Below, piece by piece: positions 52,147 to 61,199 of a DNA stretch of 64,000 nt. The first letter of the stretch is position 1; the number at the start of each line of letters is the position of its first letter. Below the pieces are notes generated by a model. It ran no database searches. It worked only from the letters and a program-made list of their open reading frames with translations, and was not told where the DNA came from. The stretch is taken from the NCBI GenBank assembly GCA_045603485.1, contig JAZUMF010000028.1, forward strand, positions 6,827 through 70,826, given 5' to 3'. The position numbers and the translations under genes were made by a program. This DNA is from RGIG5952 sp045603485. GTDB taxonomy: Bacteria > Verrucomicrobiota > Kiritimatiellia > RFP12 > JAAYLN01.

Positions 52147-53009
52147 TTGTTGCGGATCCGCATGGTTTTTGTTCCGGCGTAAAGAATGCCATTAAGATCG
52201 CCGAGCAGACGCTTGAATCGTCAGGTGAACCGATTTATTGTTACCACGAACTTGTCCACAACCACATTGTAGTTGATAGGCTTGTCGCTAAAGGAATGCG
52301 CTTCATATCCTCAATCGAAGATGTTCCTGTTGGAGGAACGGTTCTTTTCAGCGCTCATGGAGTTTCGCCCGAAATCAGAGAAAAGGCAAAGGCACGAAAT
52401 CTTAAAGTTATTGACGCGACATGTGTTTTCGTGCAAAGGCTTCATGATGTTGCTCTTTCTTATGTGAGAGACGGTAAGACTGTCATATTGGTCGGAAATG
52501 TCGGCCATGACGAGGTTGAAGGAGTAAGAGGAGAGGCTGCCGACGCCATCAAGGTCGTTTCGACCCCAGAAGAGATTGCCGCATTGGAAATTGATGATGA
52601 CGGCGAAGTGGCCATACTTTCGCAGACGACCATTGCACGCCATCAGGTCGATACTGTAGTTGAAGCCGCAAGGAAACGCTTTCCTAAATTAGAACGGCCT
52701 TCTAGAATAGGTATGTGTTTTGCAACCGAGGAGCGCCAAGAGGCCGTGCGTGCCTTTGCGGGTAATGTCGATTTGGTGATTGTGCTTGGTTCTAGAACCA
52801 GCGCTAATTCAAATCGCCTTGTTGATGTGGCAAGTGAGGCCGGTCTCAAGGCCATATTGGTTTCTGATGTTGACGATCTGGACAGGTTCGTAAAATCAGG
52901 AGCGCTTCAAGAACTTCGCAAAATCGGCATTACTGCCGGCGCTTCCACACCGGAAGATGTGATTGATGGTGTTATTGAGTATTTAAGGTCTTTTAAGGCG
53001 GGTCAATAA
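52113..53009 (+). CDS. ispH: 4-Hydroxy-3-methylbut-2-enyl diphosphate reductase
   Basis: 298 residues; last step of the MEP isoprenoid pathway (HMBPP to IPP/DMAPP) using a [4Fe-4S] cluster. The three cluster Cys are present: C20 (GFCSGV), C104 (DATC) and C202 (MCFATEERQ). Substrate residues H45/H49 (YHELVHN), H82 (SAHGVS), H132/E134 (GHDEVEG) and the SANSNRL segment are also there. ATG 52113 is 5 nt after GGAG. It overlaps the upstream protease gene, and its stop overlaps the ybaK start by 1 nt. Confidence 0.93.
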   Translation: MAMEGACEFDIVVADPHGFCSGVKNAIKIAEQTLESSGEPIYCYHELVHNHIVVDRLVAKGMRFISSIEDVPVGGTVLFSAHGVSPEIREKAKARNLKVIDATCVFVQRLHDVALSYVRDGKTVILVGNVGHDEVEGVRGEAADAIKVVSTPEEIAALEIDDDGEVAILSQTTIARHQVDTVVEAARKRFPKLERPSRIGMCFATEERQEAVRAFAGNVDLVIVLGSRTSANSNRLVDVASEAGLKAILVSDVDDLDRFVKSGALQELRKIGITAGASTPEDVIDGVIEYLRSFKAGQ

Positions 53010-53488
53010 TGAAGTCTATAAAGAAAAGTAATGTAATGCGCCTCCTCGAACAAGCGGGCATTGAGTATGAGGCCTTTGAGTATGATGGCGAAGGCGGGCG
53101 TCTTACAGGAGAACAGATTGCCGAGAAGGCTGGTCAGCCCGTCGATTTGGTATGCAAGACTCTTGTCACCTGCACAGAGCATAAGGAGTATTTTGTCTTT
53201 GTCATCAATGTCAAACGCAGCCTTGACTTGAAGCTTGCGGCGAAGGCCGCATCGGTCAAGGCATTGACGATGTTGCCTCTGAATAAACTCTTCCCTCTTA
53301 CGGGCTATATGCATGGCGGTTGTTCGCCAGTAGGCATAAAGACTTCAATGAAGGTTTTTATCGATGAACCAATCGGCAAGAACGAAATAATGTATGTCAG
53401 CGGTGGTCGCATCGGTCTTAATGTAAAGGTGAATCCTGCCGAATTGGCAAAGCTTGTCAATGCGACCTTTGCACCTGTCTCATGCTAG
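53009..53488 (+). CDS. ybaK: Cys-tRNA(Pro)/Pro deacylase, YbaK/EbsC family
   Basis: 159 residues; hydrolyses Cys mischarged on tRNA-Pro. YbaK landmarks: EQIAEKAGQPVDLVCKTLVT with the conserved Lys50, LDLKLAAKAASVKALTML, and GYMHGGCSPVGIK (the G-C/S-P-G loop) near residue 100. The start overlaps the ispH stop. Followed by a bidirectional terminator region. Confidence 0.9.
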   Translation: MKSIKKSNVMRLLEQAGIEYEAFEYDGEGGRLTGEQIAEKAGQPVDLVCKTLVTCTEHKEYFVFVINVKRSLDLKLAAKAASVKALTMLPLNKLFPLTGYMHGGCSPVGIKTSMKVFIDEPIGKNEIMYVSGGRIGLNVKVNPAELAKLVNATFAPVSC

Positions 53489-53521
53489 AAGATGTCGCTA
53501 AATCCGATTGGCGACTAGCGG

Positions 53522-53560
53522 CGGCGTATTGCGGTATGTAAGTGATGCCGCGCCGTTTTT
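53522..53560 (+). terminator. Terminator of ispH-ybaK
   Basis: CGGCG (53522-53526) pairs with CGCCG (53551-53555); inside it GCGGTAT (53531-53537) pairs with ATGCCGC (53545-53551, one G-U); TTTTT at 53556-53560. Confidence 0.6.
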
Positions 53561-53588
53561 ATTTGATAGCAACTTTCAATTCAGAAAT

Positions 53589-53628
53589 AAAAAATCCGCA
53601 TCGGCTGTTATATCAAGCCAATGCGGAT
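53589..53628 (-). terminator. Terminator of the minus-strand ThuA-like gene
   Basis: On the minus strand, 53628-53616 pairs with 53606-53594 over 13 bp (one G-U), followed by a U-run from 53594 to 53589. It lies 78-117 nt downstream of the gene's stop. A second 8-9 bp hairpin (53656-53664 with 53676-53684) lies between. Confidence 0.75.
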
Positions 53629-53705
53629 CTGCTGTCTTTGCAGCTTCCATGTGTTAGTGCGATGCCTTAGTTTGTCATCGCACTGTCGTAGGAAGAGCTT
53701 CCCTT

Positions 53706-54497
53706 TTACTTTGACTCGTGAAGGGCCGCTGTATCAATCTTGTCGATTGGATTTTCTGTTCTGACGGTCTCTGGCGCGGGGTCTCTGTTCCAGCAGGTTG
53801 TTTGCTGTGGGGGGAGTTCCGGATTTGCCCAGCGGACTGCATTGCCGATAATTTTGACGATACCAGGGTTGTGGTAGATGGGGAATGTCTCATGGCCGGG
53901 TGAGAAGTAGAAGATTTTGCCGGCTCCGCGTGTCAGTGTAAATCCAGAGCGGAATACATTGCCGCCTTCGTACCAGGAGATGAATACAACATGTGCGTCA
54001 TTTGGGATTCCAAACGGTTCGCCGTACATTTCGGTATTTGGAACCTCAACATAATCCGGCAAGCCACGGGTGATTGGGTGTTGCTTGTCGACGACCCAAA
54101 CGAGCTCTTTTTCGCCGCATTCGCGCCAGCGAAGTGAGTTTGAGGTGCCGGTCAGGCGCCGGAATATCTTTGAATAGTGCCCTGAATGGAGAACTATCAG
54201 CCCCATTCCTTCGAGAATGCGCGTGTGGATCTTGTCTACGAGAGCGTCTTCCACTTTTGCGTGCGCACAATGTCCCCACCAGACAAGGACATCTGTATTT
54301 GCCAATAATTCATCAGTAATGCCTTGATTGGGCATATCAAGGGAGACTGCTGTAATCTCTAAGTCGTCAGAAGCCAACTCTTCTTTCAGGGCGTTGTGGA
54401 TGCCGTTGGGGTAGAAGGTGCGAATATATGCACCAAAGGCACTGTCTGCTGTTTCGTGCACATTTTCATTCCAGATTGTAACTCTGATTTTAGCCAT
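53706..54497 (-). CDS. ThuA-domain protein (trehalose-utilisation/glutamine-amidotransferase-like)
   Basis: 263 residues, AAAGGA ribosome-binding site. The ThuA family is a class-I glutamine-amidotransferase-like fold lacking the nucleophile Cys; visible segments are DVLVWWGHCAHA (~78-89), LVLHSGHYSKIFRRLTG (~120-136), HPITRGLPDYV and FSPGHETFPIYHNPGIVKIIGNAVRW near the end. Homologues occur in sugar-degradation clusters. No signal peptide. Transcribed alone, with its own terminator; the relation to the efflux operon upstream is only positional. Confidence 0.85.
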   Translation of the reverse strand: MAKIRVTIWNENVHETADSAFGAYIRTFYPNGIHNALKEELASDDLEITAVSLDMPNQGITDELLANTDVLVWWGHCAHAKVEDALVDKIHTRILEGMGLIVLHSGHYSKIFRRLTGTSNSLRWRECGEKELVWVVDKQHPITRGLPDYVEVPNTEMYGEPFGIPNDAHVVFISWYEGGNVFRSGFTLTRGAGKIFYFSPGHETFPIYHNPGIVKIIGNAVRWANPELPPQQTTCWNRDPAPETVRTENPIDKIDTAALHESK

Positions 54498-54564
54498 GGA
54501 TAATCCTTTTTAAGTGGTGAAAAGCTATAGAGAATTTTACCATAAAACAGTTTCTTGTTCTATG

Positions 54565-55923
54565 TTATTCTCCTATAAGCTGAGAGATGAGTATCTGTGA
54601 ATCGTAGTAGTCGTACTTGGCAGAGACAACGGCGGCCTTTGCCGATGAGAGGGATACGAGGGCTTCGGAACGCTCTATTTCACTTGCCTGCCCAACTTCA
54701 TAGCGCTGCGAGACTATGTTGTAGTTTTCTTCAGCCATTGTCTTTGATGCCGAGGCTACATCCAGTTGCTGGCGTGCGCGAATTGACGCGAGAATGGCTT
54801 GTGTCAGTTGACTTTTCAGTGAAAGCTCTTCTTCCGTCACCTTTGCGCGGGCTATACGAAGGTTTGATACTGCGGCATCTATTGCACGGCGTTTGCGCCC
54901 TGCGCAGAAGATGTGCTGTGAGAGCTGCCCAATCCCGGAGAGGTTCCAAAGAAGATCTCCGTCATGAGTTGCAGTGTACTGTATGGAGATGCCGAGCGAC
55001 GGGTATAGGTCAGCGATTGTGTAGTCTACATAATCGCTTGCGCCTTGTGCCGCGGCGCGGAGCGAGGCTAGGGCAGGGGCGTTGGTTTTGGCTATCTCCA
55101 TGAGCATCGCGGCATCATATCCGTTGTAGAGCCTAATTGTTGAGTCGCTAATTGCAAATTCCGGGGCGGAATCAATGCCTAGTGCTTTGTTTAGCTCGGC
55201 TCTTGCCGTTAGGACGGTGTTGGATGCTGTTACCGCCGTAAGAACATCTTGAGCCCAGTTGACGCTTGCCTGTGTTACTGCATAGGCATTAACGGCTCCG
55301 ACCTCATGGCGGGCCTGCATTTGCTCATAGTGGATTTTGCTTATATTGGCAGCTTCCGCTGCGACATCACGCATTTCTTCACTTCGTTTTAGTGCGTAGC
55401 AGGCTTTGCGAACCGCGTAGCGTGTTGCATTTTCGGCAGCCTTGGCATTGCGTTCCGCGCCAATAAGCGAGTTTATTGCGCGTCTGGTTGATGCTTTTGT
55501 TCTGCCAAAGTCGTAAACGAGCATATTGAGTGAAGCAGAGCCTCCAAAGACGCCGTCAGATTCGGTATCGGCATCAGGAGATGTTTTTGAGGCTTTATAT
55601 GTATAGCCTATTCCTGCGTCGACTGTAGGTATATATGACGATTTGATGTCGCGGAGTGCGATTTGCGCAAGTATTACGCTTTCTTTGGCTTGAAAGAAGG
55701 CCGGGCTTGCGCGCAATGCGACATCCTCAAGGTCCGATATCGTAATGGCGTTATTGGTGGCGAGACCGGATTCTTCAAATGAAAGCGCCCGCTCTCCTTC
55801 GTGAATGATTGTGCCGTTCTGGGCTTTGCGCGCATTTTCAACCGATGCACATCCTGCTGCGAGCAGTAGCATAAAACAAGCGGCATGGCCTAGCGCGTAC
55901 TTTGATTTCTGTATTGTAGTCAT
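54565..55923 (-). CDS. TolC-family outer-membrane efflux lipoprotein
   Basis: 452 residues. Lipoprotein signal ending LLAAGC (Cys ~25), then the two OEP repeats with long coiled-coil helices and strands, for example FGRTKASTRRAI and SQRYEVGQASEIERSEALVSLSSAK near the C-terminus. It is the outer-membrane channel of the tripartite efflux pump encoded just upstream. Starts 14 nt after the RND pump stop; the last gene of the marR-adaptor-RND-channel operon. Confidence 0.88.
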   Translation of the reverse strand: MTTIQKSKYALGHAACFMLLLAAGCASVENARKAQNGTIIHEGERALSFEESGLATNNAITISDLEDVALRASPAFFQAKESVILAQIALRDIKSSYIPTVDAGIGYTYKASKTSPDADTESDGVFGGSASLNMLVYDFGRTKASTRRAINSLIGAERNAKAAENATRYAVRKACYALKRSEEMRDVAAEAANISKIHYEQMQARHEVGAVNAYAVTQASVNWAQDVLTAVTASNTVLTARAELNKALGIDSAPEFAISDSTIRLYNGYDAAMLMEIAKTNAPALASLRAAAQGASDYVDYTIADLYPSLGISIQYTATHDGDLLWNLSGIGQLSQHIFCAGRKRRAIDAAVSNLRIARAKVTEEELSLKSQLTQAILASIRARQQLDVASASKTMAEENYNIVSQRYEVGQASEIERSEALVSLSSAKAAVVSAKYDYYDSQILISQLIGE

Positions 55924-55937
55924 TGCTTAAAATCTCC

Positions 55938-58900
55938 TTATCGTGAAGCTTCGTTTTCTTCTTCAAGACGCTTTTCAGCAGCAAGCTCCGCGGAGGTTTT
56001 CATGTGGAAGAGATGTTTGATTTTTTCGCGGATAATTTGGAAGAATGCGTACAGGCCGGGGGTGAGGATGATTCCAATGATTGTGGCAAGAAGCATTCCG
56101 GAGAATGTTGTGATACCAATGGCGCGGCGTGCATTCGCTCCGGCGCCGGTGGCGATGACGAGCGGAATAACGCCAAAGAGGAATGACCAAGCGGTCATAA
56201 GTACAGCCCTGTAGCGCATGTTGAAGCCATTGATTGCCGCAGTGATAATGTCATTCCCGGCCTCTCGCTCCTGCTTTGAGAATTCGACCATAAGAATGGC
56301 GTTTTTGGCGGTTAGACCGATGAGCATAACGAGACCGAGCTGGGCATAGATTGAAAGAGGTTCGGAGGTGAACCAGTCGCCGAGAAGCGCGCCGAGAACG
56401 GCTGTCGGAACGGTGACCATAACCGGAAGCGGAATAGTCCAACTCTCATACTGACCGACGAGGAAGAGGTAAGCAAAGATGACGGCAAGAGTCATGAGTC
56501 CTACAATCTTGCCCTGATTCTGCTTTTCTTGGAATGAAAGGTCGGTCCATTCGATTGTGGCGCCCTTCGGAATCGGCAATTTTTCAATTGCATCCATAAG
56601 GGTTTTAGAAGCGACTCCTGGTGCGGTTTGCGCAGACAACTTTGCCGCATCCTTTTTGTTGTAGCGCTGGAGGAGGCGGCTGCCGAGTCGGTACTCGAGC
56701 GTGGCAAGGGCGGAGAGGGGCACCAGCTCGCCTTTGTTGTTTGGGACTTGCAGCTCGAGAATCGAGGATAGCTCTTTACGGCGGCTTTCGTCCGCCTGTA
56801 TCTTTACATAGTAGGATTGCCCTTTCATATTGAAGTCATTGACATAGTATGACGCCAATTGTGATTGCAATGTAAAGAAGATGGAGCTTATATTTACTCC
56901 GAGCGAGAGCGCTTTTTCGCGGTCTAGATTGAGGTATAGGTTTGGCGTGTTGGCGGCAAATGTGTTCATAGCGGAGGAGGCAAGTGGTTTGCCGTGGGCA
57001 TCTTTCAGTGAACGGATGTCGTTGGCAAGCTTGTCCGCTGCCTCGCCGAGCTCTGTTGAAGAGAGTGAGCCGTCTGAGGTCAAGAACATTGATAGACCGC
57101 CTGTTTGTCCAAGACCCGGAATCGCAGGCGGAGCAAAGGCTATGATTCGCGCGTCTGGCATTGACATACCCAACATTTGGATTTTAGTGCGGATGGCATC
57201 AAGAGATTTGTCTGCGTCTTTGCGAAGATCCCAATGGTCAAGCTTTGCGATAATCATGCCTGCATTTTCGCCACCGCCGGAAATGAATCCGAAGCCGGCT
57301 ACGCAGATTGTAGAGTTCACTCCGGGAATCTTTGCGACCTGATCGCGGAATGCTCTTGCGGTTGCCATGGTTCTCTCGAGAGACGCGCCTTCCGGAAGTC
57401 CGATATCGCACATTATCACGCCTTTATCTTCCTCGGGAAGGAAGGAGCTTGGGATTTTGCCGGAGGTCGCCCAAATGGCAAGTCCAAAGGCCGCGAGTAT
57501 AACTACGGCGAAGATCGACTTTCTGACAATTGCGCGGACACAGTAGTTGGAGCCCTTGCGCGCGGTATCAATTACGAAGTTGAAGGGCCCGAAGAATTTG
57601 GGCGGAACTTCACGGGGCGGCCGCATAATCAGGGCGCAAACAGCAGGGGATAGAGTCATTGCGACGAAGGTGGAGATGCAGAGTGATACGCACATTGTCA
57701 CCGAAAATTGCGTATAGATTGTTCCTACCATACCTCCGTAGAACGCCAATGGGACATAGCATGCGACTGTCACAAGCGTTGTTGCAATAATCGCGCCGGT
57801 TATCTGCTCCATACATTTAATAGCCGCTTTTTTGGCAGATAGACCCTTGGTCATCAAGGTCTGGCAGTTTTCAACCACGACGATAGCGTCGTCAACGAGA
57901 GAGCCGATAACCAATACAAGGCCAAAGAGCGTCAATGTGTTGATTGAGAAGCCGAGCGCATAGATAAAGGGGAATGCGCCCATAAGCGATACCGGAATCG
58001 CAATGGCGGGGACAACGGTCGCGCGCCAGTCCTGTAGGAAGAAGAATGTAATTAAAATAACCAGCAGCAAGGTTACTACAAGCGTTACTACGATTTCCTT
58101 CATTGAAACGACGATTGATTCGGTAGGGTCGTAGCCGATTGAGAAGGTGACGCCATCCGGCAGTCTCGCCTTCCAGCCATCTAGCTCTTTGTTGACGCGT
58201 TGAACCGTCGCAACGGAGTTTGCTCCGGAATCGCGGTAAACCGCCAGCATAACAGATTCGGAGCCGTTATATTCTCCTATGAATGACGACTGCTGTTTGC
58301 CGAGCTCAATCTTGGCAATATCGCGTAATCTGAGAATATTTCCGTCGGCATCAGCACGGACGATGATATTTCCAAATTGCTCTTCATTTGAAAGTCGGCC
58401 CATGGTGTTGATTCGATACTGAATGTACGGGTTTGCCGTTTCTCCGCCAAGTGAACCTGCCGTTGCCTGAATGTTTTGCTCGGCAATGGCGGTTTGGACT
58501 TCAAATGTTGAAATGCCAAGGCTGTCCATACGGATGGGGTCCAGCCAGATTCGCATTGCATAAGTGTCGCCCATGACATTTACCGAAGCGACACCGTCAA
58601 TTCGTGCAATAGAGTCCGCTATGTTTTTTGAGACATAGTTGTTTAACTCCATTGATTCCATGGCGGTTCCGTCGGTTTGGAAGGCGTACATACACAGAAT
58701 GTCAGACGATTGCTTGCTGACCTGAACGCCTTGCCTCGTAACTTCGGCCGGAAGCAATGGCTCTGCGCGTTTAATGGCGTTTTGCACATTAACCATTGCA
58801 ATATCGGAGTCGGTACCGGGCTTAAAGAAAATCTGTGCGAAAAATGTGCCGTTCTCTTCACTGTTTGACGAGAAGTAAAGAAGATCATCTACACCGTTGA

Positions 58901-59111
58901 TCTGATCTTCGATTGGCGTCGCGACGGTGTCGCGGACAACTGCCGACGAGGCTCCTGGGTAGTTACAAAAGACTCTAACCTGCGGCGGTGAAATGTCGGG
59001 ATACTCCTCAATCGGGAGTTTGTTGATACAAATTGCTCCGGCAAGCATTAAGACTAGGGAGCACACTGCCGCTAGGCGCGGCCGCTCAATGAATATCTTT
59101 GAAACTGTCAT
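55938..59111 (-). CDS. RND-family multidrug efflux pump, HAE1 (AcrB-like)
   Basis: 1057 residues, twelve membrane helices with two large periplasmic loops. Proton-relay residues appear in IGSLVDDAIVVVEN (helix 4, the Asp pair) and TAKNAILMVEFSKQ (helix 10, the Lys). N-terminal FFIERP-like start (SKIFIERPRLAA) and EEYPDISPPQV are typical of HAE1. It exports hydrophobic drugs or bile-type detergents using the proton gradient. Middle gene of the efflux operon, 33 nt after the adaptor. Confidence 0.93.
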   Translation of the reverse strand: MTVSKIFIERPRLAAVCSLVLMLAGAICINKLPIEEYPDISPPQVRVFCNYPGASSAVVRDTVATPIEDQINGVDDLLYFSSNSEENGTFFAQIFFKPGTDSDIAMVNVQNAIKRAEPLLPAEVTRQGVQVSKQSSDILCMYAFQTDGTAMESMELNNYVSKNIADSIARIDGVASVNVMGDTYAMRIWLDPIRMDSLGISTFEVQTAIAEQNIQATAGSLGGETANPYIQYRINTMGRLSNEEQFGNIIVRADADGNILRLRDIAKIELGKQQSSFIGEYNGSESVMLAVYRDSGANSVATVQRVNKELDGWKARLPDGVTFSIGYDPTESIVVSMKEIVVTLVVTLLLVILITFFFLQDWRATVVPAIAIPVSLMGAFPFIYALGFSINTLTLFGLVLVIGSLVDDAIVVVENCQTLMTKGLSAKKAAIKCMEQITGAIIATTLVTVACYVPLAFYGGMVGTIYTQFSVTMCVSLCISTFVAMTLSPAVCALIMRPPREVPPKFFGPFNFVIDTARKGSNYCVRAIVRKSIFAVVILAAFGLAIWATSGKIPSSFLPEEDKGVIMCDIGLPEGASLERTMATARAFRDQVAKIPGVNSTICVAGFGFISGGGENAGMIIAKLDHWDLRKDADKSLDAIRTKIQMLGMSMPDARIIAFAPPAIPGLGQTGGLSMFLTSDGSLSSTELGEAADKLANDIRSLKDAHGKPLASSAMNTFAANTPNLYLNLDREKALSLGVNISSIFFTLQSQLASYYVNDFNMKGQSYYVKIQADESRRKELSSILELQVPNNKGELVPLSALATLEYRLGSRLLQRYNKKDAAKLSAQTAPGVASKTLMDAIEKLPIPKGATIEWTDLSFQEKQNQGKIVGLMTLAVIFAYLFLVGQYESWTIPLPVMVTVPTAVLGALLGDWFTSEPLSIYAQLGLVMLIGLTAKNAILMVEFSKQEREAGNDIITAAINGFNMRYRAVLMTAWSFLFGVIPLVIATGAGANARRAIGITTFSGMLLATIIGIILTPGLYAFFQIIREKIKHLFHMKTSAELAAEKRLEEENEASR

Positions 59112-59144
59112 TTCTCGGCTCCTTACGGTGTCGAATTCTCTTTA

Positions 59145-60254
59145 TCAGTTGATTTCAACTGCAACCGGATTAACCGGCGTTCCCGGAATAACCTTATGTG
59201 TTCCCTGAGCGATTACAACTTCGCCGGCCTTCAATCCTGATGAGATGATTTCATATGTCTCTGTGACGCCGTCGGTTACGACCGTGCGTTTTTCCGGCAT
59301 ATTGTTTTCTCCTATGACATAGAGAAAATTGCCGTCGAGATTATGGATGATTGTTGTTACAGGTACTGTGACTACAGTTTTATCTTCTTTATAGCTGACT
59401 TCAACCTTGACTGATGCTCCGGGAACCAGAAGACCGTCCGGATTGGCAAATTTTACATAAATAGTAATGGTGTCGGTTGATGGATTTGCCGTGTTTGAGA
59501 TGAAATCGATTTCGCCCAAATGCGAATAAATCGAGTCGTCGGCGAGGCGAATGGCAATCTTAAAGCGGTCGCGAAGTCCCTTTTCTCCGCCATATGTGCC
59601 AAGAAAATCGCGTGAACTCATTGAAAATGACAAGCGCAGGGGATTCTGACCTACAATTGTCGTCAGAGGACCCGTTGCCGTTGATACGAAGTTGCCGACG
59701 GTTGCCGCATTGACGCCGATTTTACCGTCAATCGGGGATACGATGCGGCAGTGGCGAAGATTGTCCTCCGCACTAACAAGGGCAGCTTTTGCTGCATCAA
59801 GTGCTGCTTTAGCGGCAGAAAGTTTAGATGTCGCGGCGTCAAAATCGTCAACCGATGAAACCTTTTTTTCAAAGAGCTTTTTCGTACGCTCAAAAGTCTT
59901 CTCAGAATAATCAAGCGTTGCCTGAGCCTGTGCTTCGGCAGCTTTAGCCGATGCAACTGCGGCATTGTACTTTACATCGTCGATTCTGTATAGTAAATCG
60001 CCCTTTTTAACCATTGAGCCTTCCTTAAAGGCAACCTCGACAATTGTGCCCGAGACCTGCGGAATTACAGATACGATGTCGGGGGAGGTGATTCGGCCGT
60101 TGTAATTGCGGGTAGGGTTGTAGTTGCGCTCAGTCGCGGCAACCGTACCTACGGTAGGTGCCGGCATCCCTTGCTGTGCAAAAAGTTGCGTCACCGAGAA
60201 GAGTGTAACTGCAATTACGGGAATGATTGATATGTTCTGTTTTGTAGTAGTCAT
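59145..60254 (-). CDS. RND efflux periplasmic adaptor (membrane-fusion protein)
   Basis: 369 residues from the ATG at 60254 (AGGAA upstream). Signal peptide ~1-26 (LFAQ), then the barrel/lipoyl halves (SVIPQVSGTIVEVAFKEGSMVKKGDLLYRID) around an alpha-hairpin (~85-145), and a beta-barrel domain ending in KAGEVVIAQGTHKVIPGTPV. There is no lipobox, unlike AcrA. It links the RND pump to the TolC-like channel. Located between marR and the pump. Confidence 0.9.
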   Translation of the reverse strand: MTTTKQNISIIPVIAVTLFSVTQLFAQQGMPAPTVGTVAATERNYNPTRNYNGRITSPDIVSVIPQVSGTIVEVAFKEGSMVKKGDLLYRIDDVKYNAAVASAKAAEAQAQATLDYSEKTFERTKKLFEKKVSSVDDFDAATSKLSAAKAALDAAKAALVSAEDNLRHCRIVSPIDGKIGVNAATVGNFVSTATGPLTTIVGQNPLRLSFSMSSRDFLGTYGGEKGLRDRFKIAIRLADDSIYSHLGEIDFISNTANPSTDTITIYVKFANPDGLLVPGASVKVEVSYKEDKTVVTVPVTTIIHNLDGNFLYVIGENNMPEKRTVVTDGVTETYEIISSGLKAGEVVIAQGTHKVIPGTPVNPVAVEIN

Positions 60255-60303
60255 CTTTAGTTCCTGTCTTAAAGGTTTGTTAGAAATCGTGGGTTGGTTA
60301 AGG

Positions 60304-60849
60304 TTACTTGGTTGTTGTTGTTGTATTGTCATCCTCATTGATTATTTTTTGCCATCTCTTTTCAAGCGCCATATTCATTTGAGATAGAATTTTGCGGAAG
60401 ATTACCAGTTCTTCTTCAGATGGAGCTATTTCCTTATAGATGTCACCCATAAGTTCGATAGATTCTTCCTGAATTGATTTGAGGAACTTTTTACCTTCGT
60501 TTGAGACTGAAATCATGACAGCGCGGCGATCCTGCGGATCCTGTTTCCGTTCAATCAGACCGGCTTCCACAAGTCTGTCAATTGCCTGAGAAGCCGCCGC
60601 CGCTGACACCATGAGGTTTTGAGCTATCGTCTTTATGCCAATATCCTTATCGCTGTTTGAAAAGATATAGGAAATGATTTTAGACTGATTGATTGTAATT
60701 TTACCGAAAGCCGCTTTATGAGCAGGGTTCAGTGTGTGTGAATATACACTGGAAACCTGTCGGAAAAGATTGGAAATCTGAAAAATATGTCTCCAATCGT
60801 CATTCATTGGCTCAATACCGGTCTTTGCTTGTCTTTTATCAGGCGACAT
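60304..60849 (-). CDS. MarR-family transcriptional regulator
   Basis: 181 residues from the ATG at 60849 (GGAGAA upstream; the frame extends to 60909). Winged helix-turn-helix: IGIKTIAQNLMVSAAAASQAIDRLVEAGLIERKQDPQDRRAVMISVSNEGKKFL is the recognition helix and wing (~75-128), flanked by dimerisation helices. First gene of the efflux operon, so it is probably a ligand-released repressor of the whole unit. Tandem 10-bp repeats overlap its promoter. Confidence 0.9.
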   Translation of the reverse strand: MSPDKRQAKTGIEPMNDDWRHIFQISNLFRQVSSVYSHTLNPAHKAAFGKITINQSKIISYIFSNSDKDIGIKTIAQNLMVSAAAASQAIDRLVEAGLIERKQDPQDRRAVMISVSNEGKKFLKSIQEESIELMGDIYKEIAPSEEELVIFRKILSQMNMALEKRWQKIINEDDNTTTTTK

Positions 60850-60880
60850 CGGGTTCTCCAAAATTAAAAAAACGGCAAAT

Positions 60881-60921
60881 ATAATAATATAATTTGTGTT
60901 AATAGTCAAGTATAGTTAAGT
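60881..60921 (-). promoter_or_regulatory. Promoter and candidate operator of the marR-efflux operon
   Basis: Minus strand: TTGACT (60909-60904), 17-nt spacer, TATTAT (60886-60881). Two tandem 10-bp direct repeats, ACTTAACTAT and ACTTGACTAT (60921-60902), cover the -35 box, a plausible MarR binding site for autoregulation. Confidence 0.55.
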
Positions 60922-61064
60922 AATTATTCCCCCTCGCATTGGTCTTGGGTTATCATTATGCTAGGCATTCTAATTTTGAATTGTTGGATTTAGTAAAAAA
61001 TCATTTTTACCTATGTCGGTTGCGTTGTGAACTGCGTCGTAAGTGCAAAGAAATTTGGATAAAA

Positions 61065-61123
61065 TGTCAAGTTTAATAGTATGGCACTTAGAAGTTGAGT
61101 AACTTCGTGCTGCCACAGTTTTG
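61065..61123 (+). repeat. REP-like repeat copy with two hairpins
   Basis: TGTCAAGTTTAATAGTATGG then CAC (61065-61087), the fifth copy of the RAYT-linked repeat, followed by AAGTT-GAGT-AACTT and by a CGTGC...GCACG hairpin enclosing a CCACAGTTTTGG core (near 61105-61123). No U-run. It lies downstream of trxB. Confidence 0.6.
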
Positions 61124-61199
61124 GCACGAGAATCGGGAGTTTTGCGGGTAGGTATCTAAGCGATTGGCATATCTTCCGGTTTCAAACCCGGTCAATGTG

